From NCBI GenBank assembly GCA_947628325.1, contig CANQZL010000034.1:1-10608 (forward strand): a stretch of 10,608 nt of DNA, written 5' to 3'. Both the position numbers and the translations under genes were made by a program. Positions 1-6,927 of this stretch are shown here, piece by piece. The number at the start of each line of letters is the position of its first letter. The stretch's first letter is position 1. This stretch comes from an uncultured Bacilli bacterium (lineage in GTDB: Bacteria > Bacillota_I > Bacilli_A > RF39 > UBA660). The notes under the pieces were generated by a model. It was not told where the DNA came from and searched no databases. It saw nothing but the letters and a program-made list of their open reading frames with translations.

Positions 1-560
1 GCTTCATGATAATCATCTAGTAAAAATGCATTAGATCCAAAACGTCCATCATAAAGATGATCTGCATAATAATAGCCTTCTTCGTCTAAAGATCTAAGCC
101 ATTCTTTACTTAGTCCTTTAGCATTTTCTTCATTAGCCAAATTGTTTTTAAGATATTTCTGTACTTCTAAAATACCTCTTATATGACCATAATTATCTAC
201 TTTAATAACTTCTTCTAAATTTTTAATTATTAAGTATAAATTAGGACACACTTCACTACAATATTTTCCATCAGAACATTTAATAATATAATCACCAACT
301 CTTATGGCAATTGTTAAACTACCATAAGCTACATCCTGAATAATAGTATTACTACTTATACTAAGATATTTTTGACAATATTTTAAAAATTCTTTTAGTA
401 AATTTAAACTACTTAAATCTTCTAATAAAGCCTTACCAAAATTATTTATTAAAAATCTAATAATATATTCATAGTAACTCAATAATTTCTTATCTATTTG
501 AATTTGTTTAGCTAAATCAATTTGCCAATTTTGTCCATTAGATATAATACTTTCACTCAT
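1..560 (-). CDS. Partial protein paralogous to the C-terminal domain of the neighbouring 494-residue protein (family unknown)
   Basis: The frame opens at an ATG at 560-558, seven bases after an AGGGG ribosome site (572-568), and runs off the window at base 1. This gives 186 visible codons, beginning MSESIISNGQNW. It aligns end to end with the last third of the preceding gene. Shared blocks include VGDYIIK, CPNLYLIIKNLEE, a G-x-x-EVQKYL segment, and a C-terminal GYYY...GSNAF.LDDYHEA stretch. It lacks the roughly 280-residue N-terminal region of its neighbour. Only two bases separate the neighbour's TAA from this ATG, so the two are co-transcribed and probably translationally coupled. Function is unknown. 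A divergent protein-kinase-like fold is my inference from a G-rich strand followed by V-G-D-Y-I-I-K. The 3' end, including any counterpart of the neighbour's LIDRD motif, lies outside the window. Confidence 0.85.
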   Translation of the reverse strand, partial: MSESIISNGQNWQIDLAKQIQIDKKLLSYYEYIIRFLINNFGKALLEDLSSLNLLKEFLKYCQKYLSISSNTIIQDVAYGSLTIAIRVGDYIIKCSDGKYCSEVCPNLYLIIKNLEEVIKVDNYGHIRGILEVQKYLKNNLANEENAKGLSKEWLRSLDEEGYYYADHLYDGRFGSNAFLLDDYHE

Positions 561-562
561 TA

Positions 563-2047
563 TTAAGCCCCTACTTTAGAACGTTTATAAGTTAAACTAT
601 AGATATCATTTTTAGATTTTTCTTGTTTTGTATCTTTAATTTTTTCAACCATATCTCTATCAATTAAAACAATAGGTTTTTCCTTAAACCATTCTGGTAA
701 ATTCTCTGGATCATTAGTATCAGCATCATGATAATCATTTAAATAAAACATATTACTTCCATAAGGTCCATTAACTAAGATATCTCCATATCTATATCCT
801 AAATCATTTAAAGCTTCACACCATTTAAAGACTATACTCATTTCCAACTCAATTACAGGCTTAGACAAATATTTTTGTACCTCAATCGCTCCTGTAACAG
901 TTCCAAAATCATCATATTGATATTTTTCTTCTAAGTTTTTAATTACTAAATATATATTAGGGCATTCTTTATCATCATGTTTAGATGGTGAATACTTTAT
1001 AACATAATCACCTACTAAAAAGACAGTAGCACAAGATCCTTTAGTCAAGTATCTAATAACTTTAGACTCCGTACTTAATTCCAAATATTTAGTAGTTAAA
1101 GAAAGAAAATTATCTAGTAATCCTTTCTTACTTAAATCTTCTAATACCATTTTAACATTATCATTTTTTATATTTACAAAAGGTTTAATAATACTATCAA
1201 ACTCTTCAAATAGAAAGGGACTTAAGTAATTACCATACTTTGTATATAATTCCCATTTATAATCTTTTGAAGTAATAAATAACTCATTTATATCATTTAA
1301 AAATACTCTGTTAAAAAATGACAAACTACTTTTTAAATCAGTATCTAACTCTGTACATAATCTTCTTGCTAAGGTATTAGATTGATATTCTCTTAAAATA
1401 AAATTCTTTATTTTTTCATATATTTCTATATCTAAACCTTTTTTTAATATCTCTATAGCTATTTTACTAACACTTTCTTCATTAGTTTTTCTTACTATAT
1501 TATTATTTTCATCATATACTGCAAATGTATTTAATAGGTCATTATCACTCTTATAATATTTTCTAAATAAGAATGGATAATTATTAATTATAATTGACAT
1601 CGTAATAATTCTTACATAATCTATTTTATTATTTATTAATATATTCATCCATTCTTCTTTATTATTTTTAATAGCATATTTTACTATTATTGAAATATTA
1701 TAATTATTTGTTGTTAAAAACTTATCAAAATTTTCTTCTACATACCTAGAAGCCCAATCTGTTTGTTCTAAAAAATTACCTAAGAAATATAAATCTGTTA
1801 ATTCATAAAATTTTTTATTTAAGCAACTACGACAAAATTTTTCATATTTATCACATGTATAAACTAAAAGAAAAGCATAAAATTCATTCAATTTAACCAA
1901 TGATTTAAATATTCTATCTATCATAGATTGATCAGTTAAATGTAATTTTATATTTTCCATTTCTTCAAATACTTCATATATATTTTTATGTGCAAAATAA
2001 CTAGTATCACCATCGAGTAATTGATTTATGAGAATCTCTACATCCAT
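563..2047 (-). CDS. Uncharacterised 494-residue protein: helical N-terminal region plus divergent kinase-like C-terminal domain
   Basis: I place the start at ATG 2047-2045, not the in-frame ATG at 2062. GGGGTGG (2058-2052) sits four bases before the 2047 codon, whereas the upstream ATG would fall within a few bases of the predicted transcript start and has no ribosome site. Residues about 1-290 are Leu/Ile/Asn/Lys-rich and look mostly helical, with no motif I recognise; there is no signal peptide or membrane segment, so it is probably cytoplasmic. Residues about 295-475 form a domain shared with the next gene. In order it has a small-residue strand (KGSCATVFLVGDYVIK, about 336-351), CPNIYLVIKNLEE, G-x-x-EVQKYL, a GSN-x-F-x-L-x-DYH-x-A block (about 430-441) and VLIDRD (about 460-465). 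The order G-rich strand, VIK, GSN, LID resembles a kinase-type nucleotide site (glycine loop, Lys, Asn, DFG-like Asp). The usual HxD five residues before the Asn is not evident, so activity is uncertain. Its own promoter lies immediately upstream. Confidence 0.85.
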   Translation of the reverse strand: MDVEILINQLLDGDTSYFAHKNIYEVFEEMENIKLHLTDQSMIDRIFKSLVKLNEFYAFLLVYTCDKYEKFCRSCLNKKFYELTDLYFLGNFLEQTDWASRYVEENFDKFLTTNNYNISIIVKYAIKNNKEEWMNILINNKIDYVRIITMSIIINNYPFLFRKYYKSDNDLLNTFAVYDENNNIVRKTNEESVSKIAIEILKKGLDIEIYEKIKNFILREYQSNTLARRLCTELDTDLKSSLSFFNRVFLNDINELFITSKDYKWELYTKYGNYLSPFLFEEFDSIIKPFVNIKNDNVKMVLEDLSKKGLLDNFLSLTTKYLELSTESKVIRYLTKGSCATVFLVGDYVIKYSPSKHDDKECPNIYLVIKNLEEKYQYDDFGTVTGAIEVQKYLSKPVIELEMSIVFKWCEALNDLGYRYGDILVNGPYGSNMFYLNDYHDADTNDPENLPEWFKEKPIVLIDRDMVEKIKDTKQEKSKNDIYSLTYKRSKVGA

Positions 2048-2071
2048 AGTTCCACCCCACATTAGAAAAGT

Positions 2072-2100
2072 ATTATAGCATTGCTTATTTAATTTAGCAA
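2072..2100 (-). promoter_or_regulatory. Sigma-A-type promoter for the paralog pair
   Basis: On the minus strand, TTGCTA (2100-2095) is followed by exactly 17 bases and TATAAT (2077-2072), with TG one base ahead of the -10 (TGCTATAAT). Transcription should begin near 2065, leaving a leader of only about 18 bases that carries the GGGGTGG ribosome site of the 494-residue gene. I see no hairpin terminator between uvrB and this promoter, so read-through from uvrB is also possible. Confidence 0.8.
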
Positions 2101-2124
2101 AATTATCTAATAAAAATTTCCAAA

Positions 2125-4080
2125 TTATTCACTTTTTAATTCAAATAAAATATCTCTAAGTTCCATTGCTCTTTCAAAATCTAATTGTTTAGCTGCTTCT
2201 TTCATTTCTTCTTCTATTTTAATTAAGATAGACTCTTTTTCTTTTTTACTCATCTTAGTAGTTTCTTTCTTATTAGTTTTTTCTTCAATTTCATTACTTA
2301 CTACTTCTCTAATTTCTTTAATTATTGTTTTAGGTACAATATTATGTTCTTTATTATAAGCTTCTTGAATACTACGTCTTCTTGCAGTTTCATTTATGGC
2401 TTCTTCCATCGAATCACTTACTATATCAGCATACATAATAACATGCCCATTAGCGTTTCTAGCACATCTTCCAATAGTTTGAATTAAACTTCTACTACTA
2501 CGTAAGAAACCTTGTTTATCAGCATCCATAATACATATTAAACTTACTTCAGGAATATCTAAACCTTCTCTAAGTAAATTTATTCCAACAACAACATCAT
2601 ATTTACCCATTCTCAATTCTTGAATAATTTTAAGTCTATCTAAAGTCTTTACCTCATTATGTAAATAAGCAACCTTAATACCTACATCTTTTAAGTAATT
2701 TGTAAGTTCTTCTGCCATCCTAATAGTTAAAGTTGTTATTAATACTCTTTCATTTCTTTCTTTACGAAGATTTATCTGTTCAATAATATCATCTATTTGT
2801 CCTTCGGTTTTTTTAACTTCAATAGTTGGATCAAGTAAACCAGTTGGTCTTATTATCTGTTCTACAAATTCATTATTAGTTTTTTCAAGTTCATAATCTC
2901 CAGGAGTTGCTGATATATAAATAGCTTGATTTATTTTACTTTCAAATTCTTCATACTTCAAAGGACGATTATCTAAAGCACTTGGTAATCTAAAACCATA
3001 ATCTACAAGAGTTTGTTTACGCATTCTATCTCCATTATACATTCCTCTTACTTGTGGAAGAGTTACATGAGATTCATCTACTACTAATAAGAAATCACTA
3101 GGAAAGAAATCTATTAAACAAGATGGTGTTTCCCCAGCTGCTCTTAAAGCTAAATGTCTTGAATAATTTTCAACTCCACTACAAAAGCCTGTTTCTTTAA
3201 GCATTTCTAAATCATAATTAGTTCTTTCTCTTAATCTTTGTTCTTCTAATAATTTATTATTATCATGTAGAACTTTTAATCTTTCTTCTAACTCCTTTTC
3301 AATACGTCTTATAGCTTCTTGTAATTTATCAGGACCAGTTACGAAATGAGAAGCTGGAAAAATACTGATCGTTTTTTTATTTTGAAGAATTACTCCTGTT
3401 AAAGGATCAAAAGTACAAATTTTATCTACTTCATCACCAAATAATTCGATTCTTATTCCACTAGATCTTTCATTAACAGGAATTATATCTATATTATCTC
3501 CTCTTACTCTAAATGTTCCTCTATGAAAATCTATATCACTACGTTCATACGTCATATCTATCAATTTATTTATAATATCACTTCTATTTATAGTATCTCC
3601 GACATTTAAAGTAAGCATCATTTTTTCATATTCTTCTTTTTCCCCTATACCATATATACATGATACAGAAGCTACTACAATAACATCTCTATTATTAATC
3701 AAAGCACTCGTCGCTCCATGTCTTAACTCATCTATTTCATCATTTATTGAAGCATCTTTTTCTATATAAGTATCACTTTGAGGAACATATGCTTCTGGTT
3801 GATAATAGTCATAATATGATACAAAGTATTCAACATGATTATTTGGAAACAACTCTTTAAACTCTGCATAAAGTTGTCCTGCTAATGTTTTATTATGAGC
3901 TAACACTAAAGTAGGTTTATTAACCTCTTTTATGACATTTGCTATTGTAAAAGTTTTACCTGTACCAGTAGCTCCTAGTAAGACTTGTTCTTTTTTACCT
4001 TCTTTAATACCTTTTACTAATTCTTCTATAGCTTTAGGTTGATCACCACTTGGTTTATATTTTGATACTAATTCAAACAT
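2125..4080 (-). CDS. uvrB: UvrABC system protein B (excision nuclease subunit B)
   Basis: UvrB receives damaged DNA from UvrA, inserts a beta-hairpin between the strands to verify the lesion, and recruits UvrC for dual incision in nucleotide excision repair. Visible motifs (numbering from my start) are Walker A GATGTGKT (about 36-43), the beta-hairpin starting YYDYYQPEAYVP (about 89), helicase motif II DESH (about 335-338), motif VI QTIGRCARN (about 534-542), and a C-terminal UVR motif for UvrC contact (about 616-651). The protein is 651 residues, the normal length. The start is set at MFELVSKYKPSGDQP by a perfect AAGGAGG six bases upstream; an in-frame ATG 33 bases earlier has no ribosome site. 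uvrA, often next door in Bacillota, is not the following gene. Motif VI has Cys where most UvrBs have Ala (GRAARN). Function is near certain. Confidence 0.98.
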   Translation of the reverse strand: MFELVSKYKPSGDQPKAIEELVKGIKEGKKEQVLLGATGTGKTFTIANVIKEVNKPTLVLAHNKTLAGQLYAEFKELFPNNHVEYFVSYYDYYQPEAYVPQSDTYIEKDASINDEIDELRHGATSALINNRDVIVVASVSCIYGIGEKEEYEKMMLTLNVGDTINRSDIINKLIDMTYERSDIDFHRGTFRVRGDNIDIIPVNERSSGIRIELFGDEVDKICTFDPLTGVILQNKKTISIFPASHFVTGPDKLQEAIRRIEKELEERLKVLHDNNKLLEEQRLRERTNYDLEMLKETGFCSGVENYSRHLALRAAGETPSCLIDFFPSDFLLVVDESHVTLPQVRGMYNGDRMRKQTLVDYGFRLPSALDNRPLKYEEFESKINQAIYISATPGDYELEKTNNEFVEQIIRPTGLLDPTIEVKKTEGQIDDIIEQINLRKERNERVLITTLTIRMAEELTNYLKDVGIKVAYLHNEVKTLDRLKIIQELRMGKYDVVVGINLLREGLDIPEVSLICIMDADKQGFLRSSRSLIQTIGRCARNANGHVIMYADIVSDSMEEAINETARRRSIQEAYNKEHNIVPKTIIKEIREVVSNEIEEKTNKKETTKMSKKEKESILIKIEEEMKEAAKQLDFERAMELRDILFELKSE

Positions 4081-4086
4081 TTTATT

Positions 4087-4093
4087 CCTCCTT
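4087..4093 (-). promoter_or_regulatory. Ribosome binding site that fixes the uvrB start
   Basis: AAGGAGG on the minus strand lies six bases before ATG 4080-4078. It rules out the longer reading that begins at 4113. Confidence 0.9.
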
Positions 4094-4169
4094 GCTATAT
4101 ATATTATTTTCATTTTTATTTTAACATACTCCTGCTTTTAATAAAATTATTTAATATTTTTGATAGTAT

Positions 4170-4198
4170 ATTCTAGCATCATTCATCATTTAAAACAA
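4170..4198 (-). promoter_or_regulatory. Candidate uvrB promoter
   Basis: TTGTTT (4198-4193), a 17-base spacer and TAGAAT (4175-4170) with an upstream TG (TGCTAGAAT) make the best match before uvrB. It predicts a leader of about 80 bases. A second candidate closer to the gene is the extended -10 TGTTAAAAT (4126-4118), which lacks a clear -35. I found no convincing LexA/DinR box (GAAC-N4-GTTC) near either one. Confidence 0.45.
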
Positions 4199-4231
4199 CT
4201 ATAATAATTAAAAATAAATGTATATCAATTG

Positions 4232-4264
4232 TTAATAAAAAAAATTATATAACTTTTTTATTAA
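4232..4264. repeat. AT-only inverted repeat between uvrB and the divergent gene
   Basis: TTAATAAAAAA (4232-4242) and TTTTTTATTAA (4254-4264) are perfect 11-base arms around an 11-base spacer. The right arm covers the -35 region of the plus-strand promoter. It could be an operator or a weak hairpin, but composition alone makes such a match fairly likely by chance. Confidence 0.4.
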
Positions 4265-4271
4265 TAAATTA

Positions 4272-4280
4272 TGTTATAAT
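4272..4280 (+). promoter_or_regulatory. Extended -10 promoter of the plus-strand surface-protein gene
   Basis: TGTTATAAT contains a consensus TATAAT (4275-4280) with the TG extension. The -35 position (about 4252-4257) has no good TTGACA match, so recognition would rest on the extended -10. The start of the transcript is expected near 4287, just ahead of the AGAGGT ribosome site (4293-4298), which is about 10 bases before the ATG. Confidence 0.6.
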
Positions 4281-4307
4281 GAAAACAGAAAAAGAGGTTG
4301 ATATTAT

Positions 4308-5228
4308 ATGGATAAAAAGAAAAAAATAATTTATAGTATTGTGGTAATTTTAATTGTATTAGGTCTAGTTGGACTATCATTTTACTTAGGAACCCAAATT
4401 AATAAGTTTACAGATACTCCAAAAGAAAATGAACAAGAAAATAGCGAAAAAGCTAATAATAATAAAATTGATGATGAAGAATCCCAAAAAGAAGTAAACC
4501 CTGATGAGGAAGAAAAAACTAAAGAAGAAGAAAAAGAAGTAATAACTAAACCAGAAAAAAATAAAAACTATACTTTTTTTAAAGAATATGAAGATGAAAT
4601 TACTTTAAATAACGAAAAACATACTTTATTAACTTACTATTATAATGACTTTAATGGAAGCGATAGTGTTGTTAGAAAAGAAGTTTATTTAGACAATAAA
4701 ACATTAATATTTGATGATAAAATAATTGATCAGCATTCAGAAATGCCATCTATTAAACAAACAACACTAGAAGAAATAGATCAATATCATAAAGAATCTG
4801 CTAAATATTATATAATAAAAGATACTAAAAACCAAAAGGACTATTTAATATTAAGAAATACTAAAAAAATACTTAATGGTTTTTCTGAAGGATTTGATGA
4901 AAGTATAACAATTATTAATAATAACCAAATACTAAAGCAATACAAACCTAATAGTCCATCTACAACAATCTTTATTGAAGCAAAACCTGAAGCTATTGGA
5001 AATCGTAATTATGTCCTAGATAATGGAAAACAAATTCTTTACAGAGATTCTTTTGTAGATATTCATGATACTTATTTATATTATGTTACTTACCATGATT
5101 GCAAGGTTGATGAATACCAAGTAACTATTGAAAATGGTGTTATAAAAGAAAGTCTTTCAAGAAATTATTATAATGGAAATGAAGAAACTGAATATGGACA
5201 TACAGTATTAGCTGGAGAAGCATGTTAA
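4308..5228 (+). CDS. Uncharacterised membrane-anchored, probably extracytoplasmic protein
   Basis: The 306-residue product begins MDKKKK, followed by one hydrophobic segment (about 7-28). It then has a strongly charged Glu/Lys/Asn linker (about 34-85) and a soluble region (about 86-306) rich in Tyr, Asn and beta-prone stretches. The Lys-rich N-terminus followed by a single hydrophobic segment suggests a type II anchor or uncleaved signal, with the linker acting as a stalk that holds the C-terminal domain outside the membrane. There is no lipobox cysteine and no LPXTG motif. Only two cysteines are present, at about 265 and at the very last residue (306), so a disulfide is conceivable. I do not recognise the family. 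It is transcribed alone, divergently from uvrB, and ends at a shared terminator. Confidence 0.85.
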   Translation: MDKKKKIIYSIVVILIVLGLVGLSFYLGTQINKFTDTPKENEQENSEKANNNKIDDEESQKEVNPDEEEKTKEEEKEVITKPEKNKNYTFFKEYEDEITLNNEKHTLLTYYYNDFNGSDSVVRKEVYLDNKTLIFDDKIIDQHSEMPSIKQTTLEEIDQYHKESAKYYIIKDTKNQKDYLILRNTKKILNGFSEGFDESITIINNNQILKQYKPNSPSTTIFIEAKPEAIGNRNYVLDNGKQILYRDSFVDIHDTYLYYVTYHDCKVDEYQVTIENGVIKESLSRNYYNGNEETEYGHTVLAGEAC

Positions 5229-5260
5229 AAAAGCCATTCAATTATGAATGGTTTTTATTT
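5229..5260. terminator. Bidirectional intrinsic terminator between convergent genes
   Basis: CCATTCA (5234-5240), loop ATTA and TGAATGG (5245-5251) form a seven-pair stem, flanked by an A-run on the left (about 5227-5232) and a T-run on the right (5252-5256). It therefore has the U-tract needed on both strands. The TAA of the plus-strand gene ends at 5228, and the stop codon of the minus-strand gene (5244-5242) lies in the loop. A second, wider pairing is possible: AAAAAAGCCA (5227-5236) with TGGCTTTTTT (5260-5269), which would compete for bases 5234-5236. Confidence 0.85.
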
Positions 5261-5727
5261 GGCTTTTTTACTAAACTAATTGCATTTTCATTTTGATGAT
5301 TACTATCTATAATATTATTTTGCTTAGCTTTTCCCTTACTTTTTATAACTACTTTTCGATTATCTTTAGTAACTACTAACTCAACTAATTCTCCTTTTCT
5401 AATACACATATAATCAGTTTCAATCAAACCTTTTTCAGTCTTTTTAGTTTCTTTTATCTTAACAGATGGAAGTATTTTTATATTACATTTTAAACCCTTA
5501 ACTACCCTTTTATATAATTCATTAATAGGTAAAGGAAGTCTTATAGTAGAAAGTTGTTCTTCCATTTCAATTACATTAATATATGGATTTTCTCCATATA
5601 AAGAAATACATCTTAAATAGCTTATTTCAATATTTAAAGTTCTATCATTATCAGACATATAGAAAATATAATTATTTTCACTATTTACTATACCACTATG
5701 TAATTCTAGACTTTCTTTATTAATCAT
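5242..5727 (-). CDS. Uncharacterised 161-residue protein, co-transcribed with the DNA glycosylase
   Basis: ATG 5727-5725 follows an AGGAGA ribosome site in an 18-base gap after the glycosylase gene, so the two form an operon. The product has no signal peptide or membrane segment. Residues about 1-90 alternate beta-prone and charged stretches (for example YLRCISLYGENPYINVIEME), and the C-terminal half is Lys-rich and probably flexible after about residue 135. The last codons encode the stem of the shared terminator, so the final residues NHS may be dictated by RNA structure. I do not recognise a family. Pairing with a repair enzyme is suggestive but does not assign a role. Confidence 0.8.
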   Translation of the reverse strand: MINKESLELHSGIVNSENNYIFYMSDNDRTLNIEISYLRCISLYGENPYINVIEMEEQLSTIRLPLPINELYKRVVKGLKCNIKILPSVKIKETKKTEKGLIETDYMCIRKGELVELVVTKDNRKVVIKSKGKAKQNNIIDSNHQNENAISLVKKPNKNHS

Positions 5728-5745
5728 ATTATCTCTCCTATTATA

Positions 5746-6237
5746 TTAATCCGTATATTCTCTTATCTTATTATATTCTTTATAAAGTATTTCTTCTATT
5801 CCTTTTTTACAATTAGCTGGTGAAGTACTTGGAAGACATATAGCTTCTATTTTAGTTTTAGGTAATATATATTTATTATATAATTCATATGCTTTTTTAC
5901 CAGTAGTAAATATAACTTTAATATTTGATTCTTTTAATATTTTATTTATATTATTAGGAACTGGTTCTTTTATAGAACTATCACTAGAAGAATTAATATT
6001 ACAGCTTTTAAGAACATCAAATAAAGCTATTTTATGCTTTAAAAGAAATTCTTTTTTATCTGCAATAGATACTCCTATTGTTTCTCCATAAACTTTTTCT
6101 AAAGTTTTCCAAAACCTATTATATGGATGAGCATAATAAAAACCAACTTCTCTTGATTTTATAGATGGCATAGTACCTAAAATTAAAACTTTAGAATCTC
6201 TATAATATATAGGCTCTAATGTATGATATACTTTCAC
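5746..6237 (-). CDS. DNA-deoxyinosine (hypoxanthine-DNA) glycosylase, uracil-DNA glycosylase superfamily
   Basis: This enzyme class excises hypoxanthine, the deamination product of adenine, from DNA to start base excision repair. The 163-residue product shows the family layout: VLILGTMPS (about 17-25), then KSREVGFYYAHPYNRFW (about 27-43), where the Asn of the HPYN block is the position linked to catalysis in family 6 glycosylases. A middle ALFDVLKSC segment (about 71-79) and the second active-site motif LPSTSPAN (about 135-142) follow. I start it at GTG 6237-6235, giving MKVYHTLEPIYY, because GGGGTG lies four bases upstream; a TTG at 6249 would read through that site. The same GGGGTG plus four-base spacing precedes the 494-residue gene. 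It is first of a two-gene unit with the 161-residue protein. A mismatch-specific (Mug-like) specificity is the alternative reading. Confidence 0.88.
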   Translation of the reverse strand: MKVYHTLEPIYYRDSKVLILGTMPSIKSREVGFYYAHPYNRFWKTLEKVYGETIGVSIADKKEFLLKHKIALFDVLKSCNINSSSDSSIKEPVPNNINKILKESNIKVIFTTGKKAYELYNKYILPKTKIEAICLPSTSPANCKKGIEEILYKEYNKIREYTD

Positions 6238-6241
6238 AAGA

Positions 6242-6247
6242 CACCCC
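6242..6247 (-). promoter_or_regulatory. Ribosome binding site deciding the GTG start of the glycosylase gene
   Basis: GGGGTG on the minus strand lies four bases before GTG 6237. It would be inside the coding region if translation began at the TTG at 6249. Confidence 0.55.
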
Positions 6248-6259
6248 AATCATATAAAA

Positions 6260-6287
6260 ATTATAAACAAATAATAAAAATACCCAA
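6260..6287 (-). promoter_or_regulatory. Candidate promoter for the glycosylase operon
   Basis: TTGGGT (6287-6282), a 16-base spacer and a consensus TATAAT (6265-6260) lie on the minus strand. The -35 hexamer is inside the hairpin of the pilus-operon terminator. Transcription would start near 6253, leaving a leader of about 16 bases with the GGGGTG site. Confidence 0.5.
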
Positions 6288-6301
6288 TAAAAGAGTATTT
6301 T
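6273..6301 (-). terminator. Intrinsic terminator of the pilus operon
   Basis: Read on the minus strand, AAAATACTC and GGGTATTTT pair over nine positions (one G-U wobble) around a seven-base loop, with the T-run continuing into TATT. The stem begins eight bases after the TAA of the last sortase gene. The wobble pair becomes an A-C mismatch on the plus strand, which agrees with a minus-strand role. Confidence 0.75.
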
Positions 6302-6309
6302 AAATTAAA

Positions 6310-6927
6310 TTAGTAAGTTGCAATCTTTCTTAATCTTACAACTGTTCTATACTGCGTATTCAAACTACAAGTAAACAATGTTAAGTCCCATTCTCCCTCT
6401 TCTAATTTAAGCCCATCTTTCTCACTAATAGTTTCCTTACCAATAACCTCATATTCAAAAATATGTCCTTCCATATCTTCAAACTTAACTTTATCACCAT
6501 TTTTTAATTCCCAAATTCTTCCAAATTGTGAACGATAAGAATGAGCTGCTATTATAAAATTACTAAGATAAGCAGATCCACTATATTTAGCAGGAGATTT
6601 TCTTAATTTTTTAAAATTCCACTCTCCTTGAACAGGTAATTTAATACCTATCTTATCAATTGTAATTACACCAATATATTTAGTATTATCTAATTTAACA
6701 GTAGGCATTTCCATTTTAGGAGTTGCCATATAATCAGGAGTTCCTGGTATAAAATCTTCAGCCACTAATTTATTGTCTTCTAATTCTTTTAAAACATTAT
6801 TTGAACTTCTACCAGCTAAAAAATCTTCCCCTAAATTATAAAAAGTTAAAACTAAAGCCAAACTAATTAAAATAAATCCACATATTTTAAATATACTACT
6901 ACACAATTTTATATTATTCTTTTTCAT
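6310..6927 (-). CDS. Second sortase (class uncertain), last gene of the pilus operon
   Basis: Sortases are membrane-tethered cysteine transpeptidases that cleave a sorting motif and join the protein to a pilin lysine or to peptidoglycan. The 205-residue product has one N-terminal membrane segment (about 11-31), then a sortase domain. The catalytic His is in IIAAHSYRS (His about 129), the Cys in DLTLFTCSLN (Cys about 187), and the Arg is at about 194 in TQYRTVVRLR. It lacks the C-terminal membrane helix and the HRGLPSAKLF signature of the class C enzyme in this operon, so it is a different class, perhaps for wall anchoring. Its ATG overlaps the 3' end of the minor pilin gene by 14 bases, with AAAGGA 12 bases upstream, implying translational coupling to that pilin. 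The terminator follows directly. Confidence 0.9.
   Translation of the reverse strand: MKKNNIKLCSSIFKICGFILISLALVLTFYNLGEDFLAGRSSNNVLKELEDNKLVAEDFIPGTPDYMATPKMEMPTVKLDNTKYIGVITIDKIGIKLPVQGEWNFKKLRKSPAKYSGSAYLSNFIIAAHSYRSQFGRIWELKNGDKVKFEDMEGHIFEYEVIGKETISEKDGLKLEEGEWDLTLFTCSLNTQYRTVVRLRKIATY

Noticed and set aside
2048..2062. Longer start (ATG at 2062) for the 494-residue protein
   Set aside because: It would sit within a few bases of the predicted transcript start, with the ribosome site downstream of it.
4081..4113. Extra 11 N-terminal residues of UvrB
   Set aside because: The AAGGAGG site lies inside this stretch, and UvrB proteins normally begin close to the MFELVSKY position.
4081..4200. 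LexA/DinR operator for uvrB
   Set aside because: No GAAC-N4-GTTC match was found; the nearest string (GAATATACTATC) agrees at too few positions.
5740..5745. TATAAT on the minus strand just before the 161-residue gene
   Set aside because: It overlaps the intergenic ribosome site, would leave almost no leader and has no -35. The gene is better explained as second in an operon.
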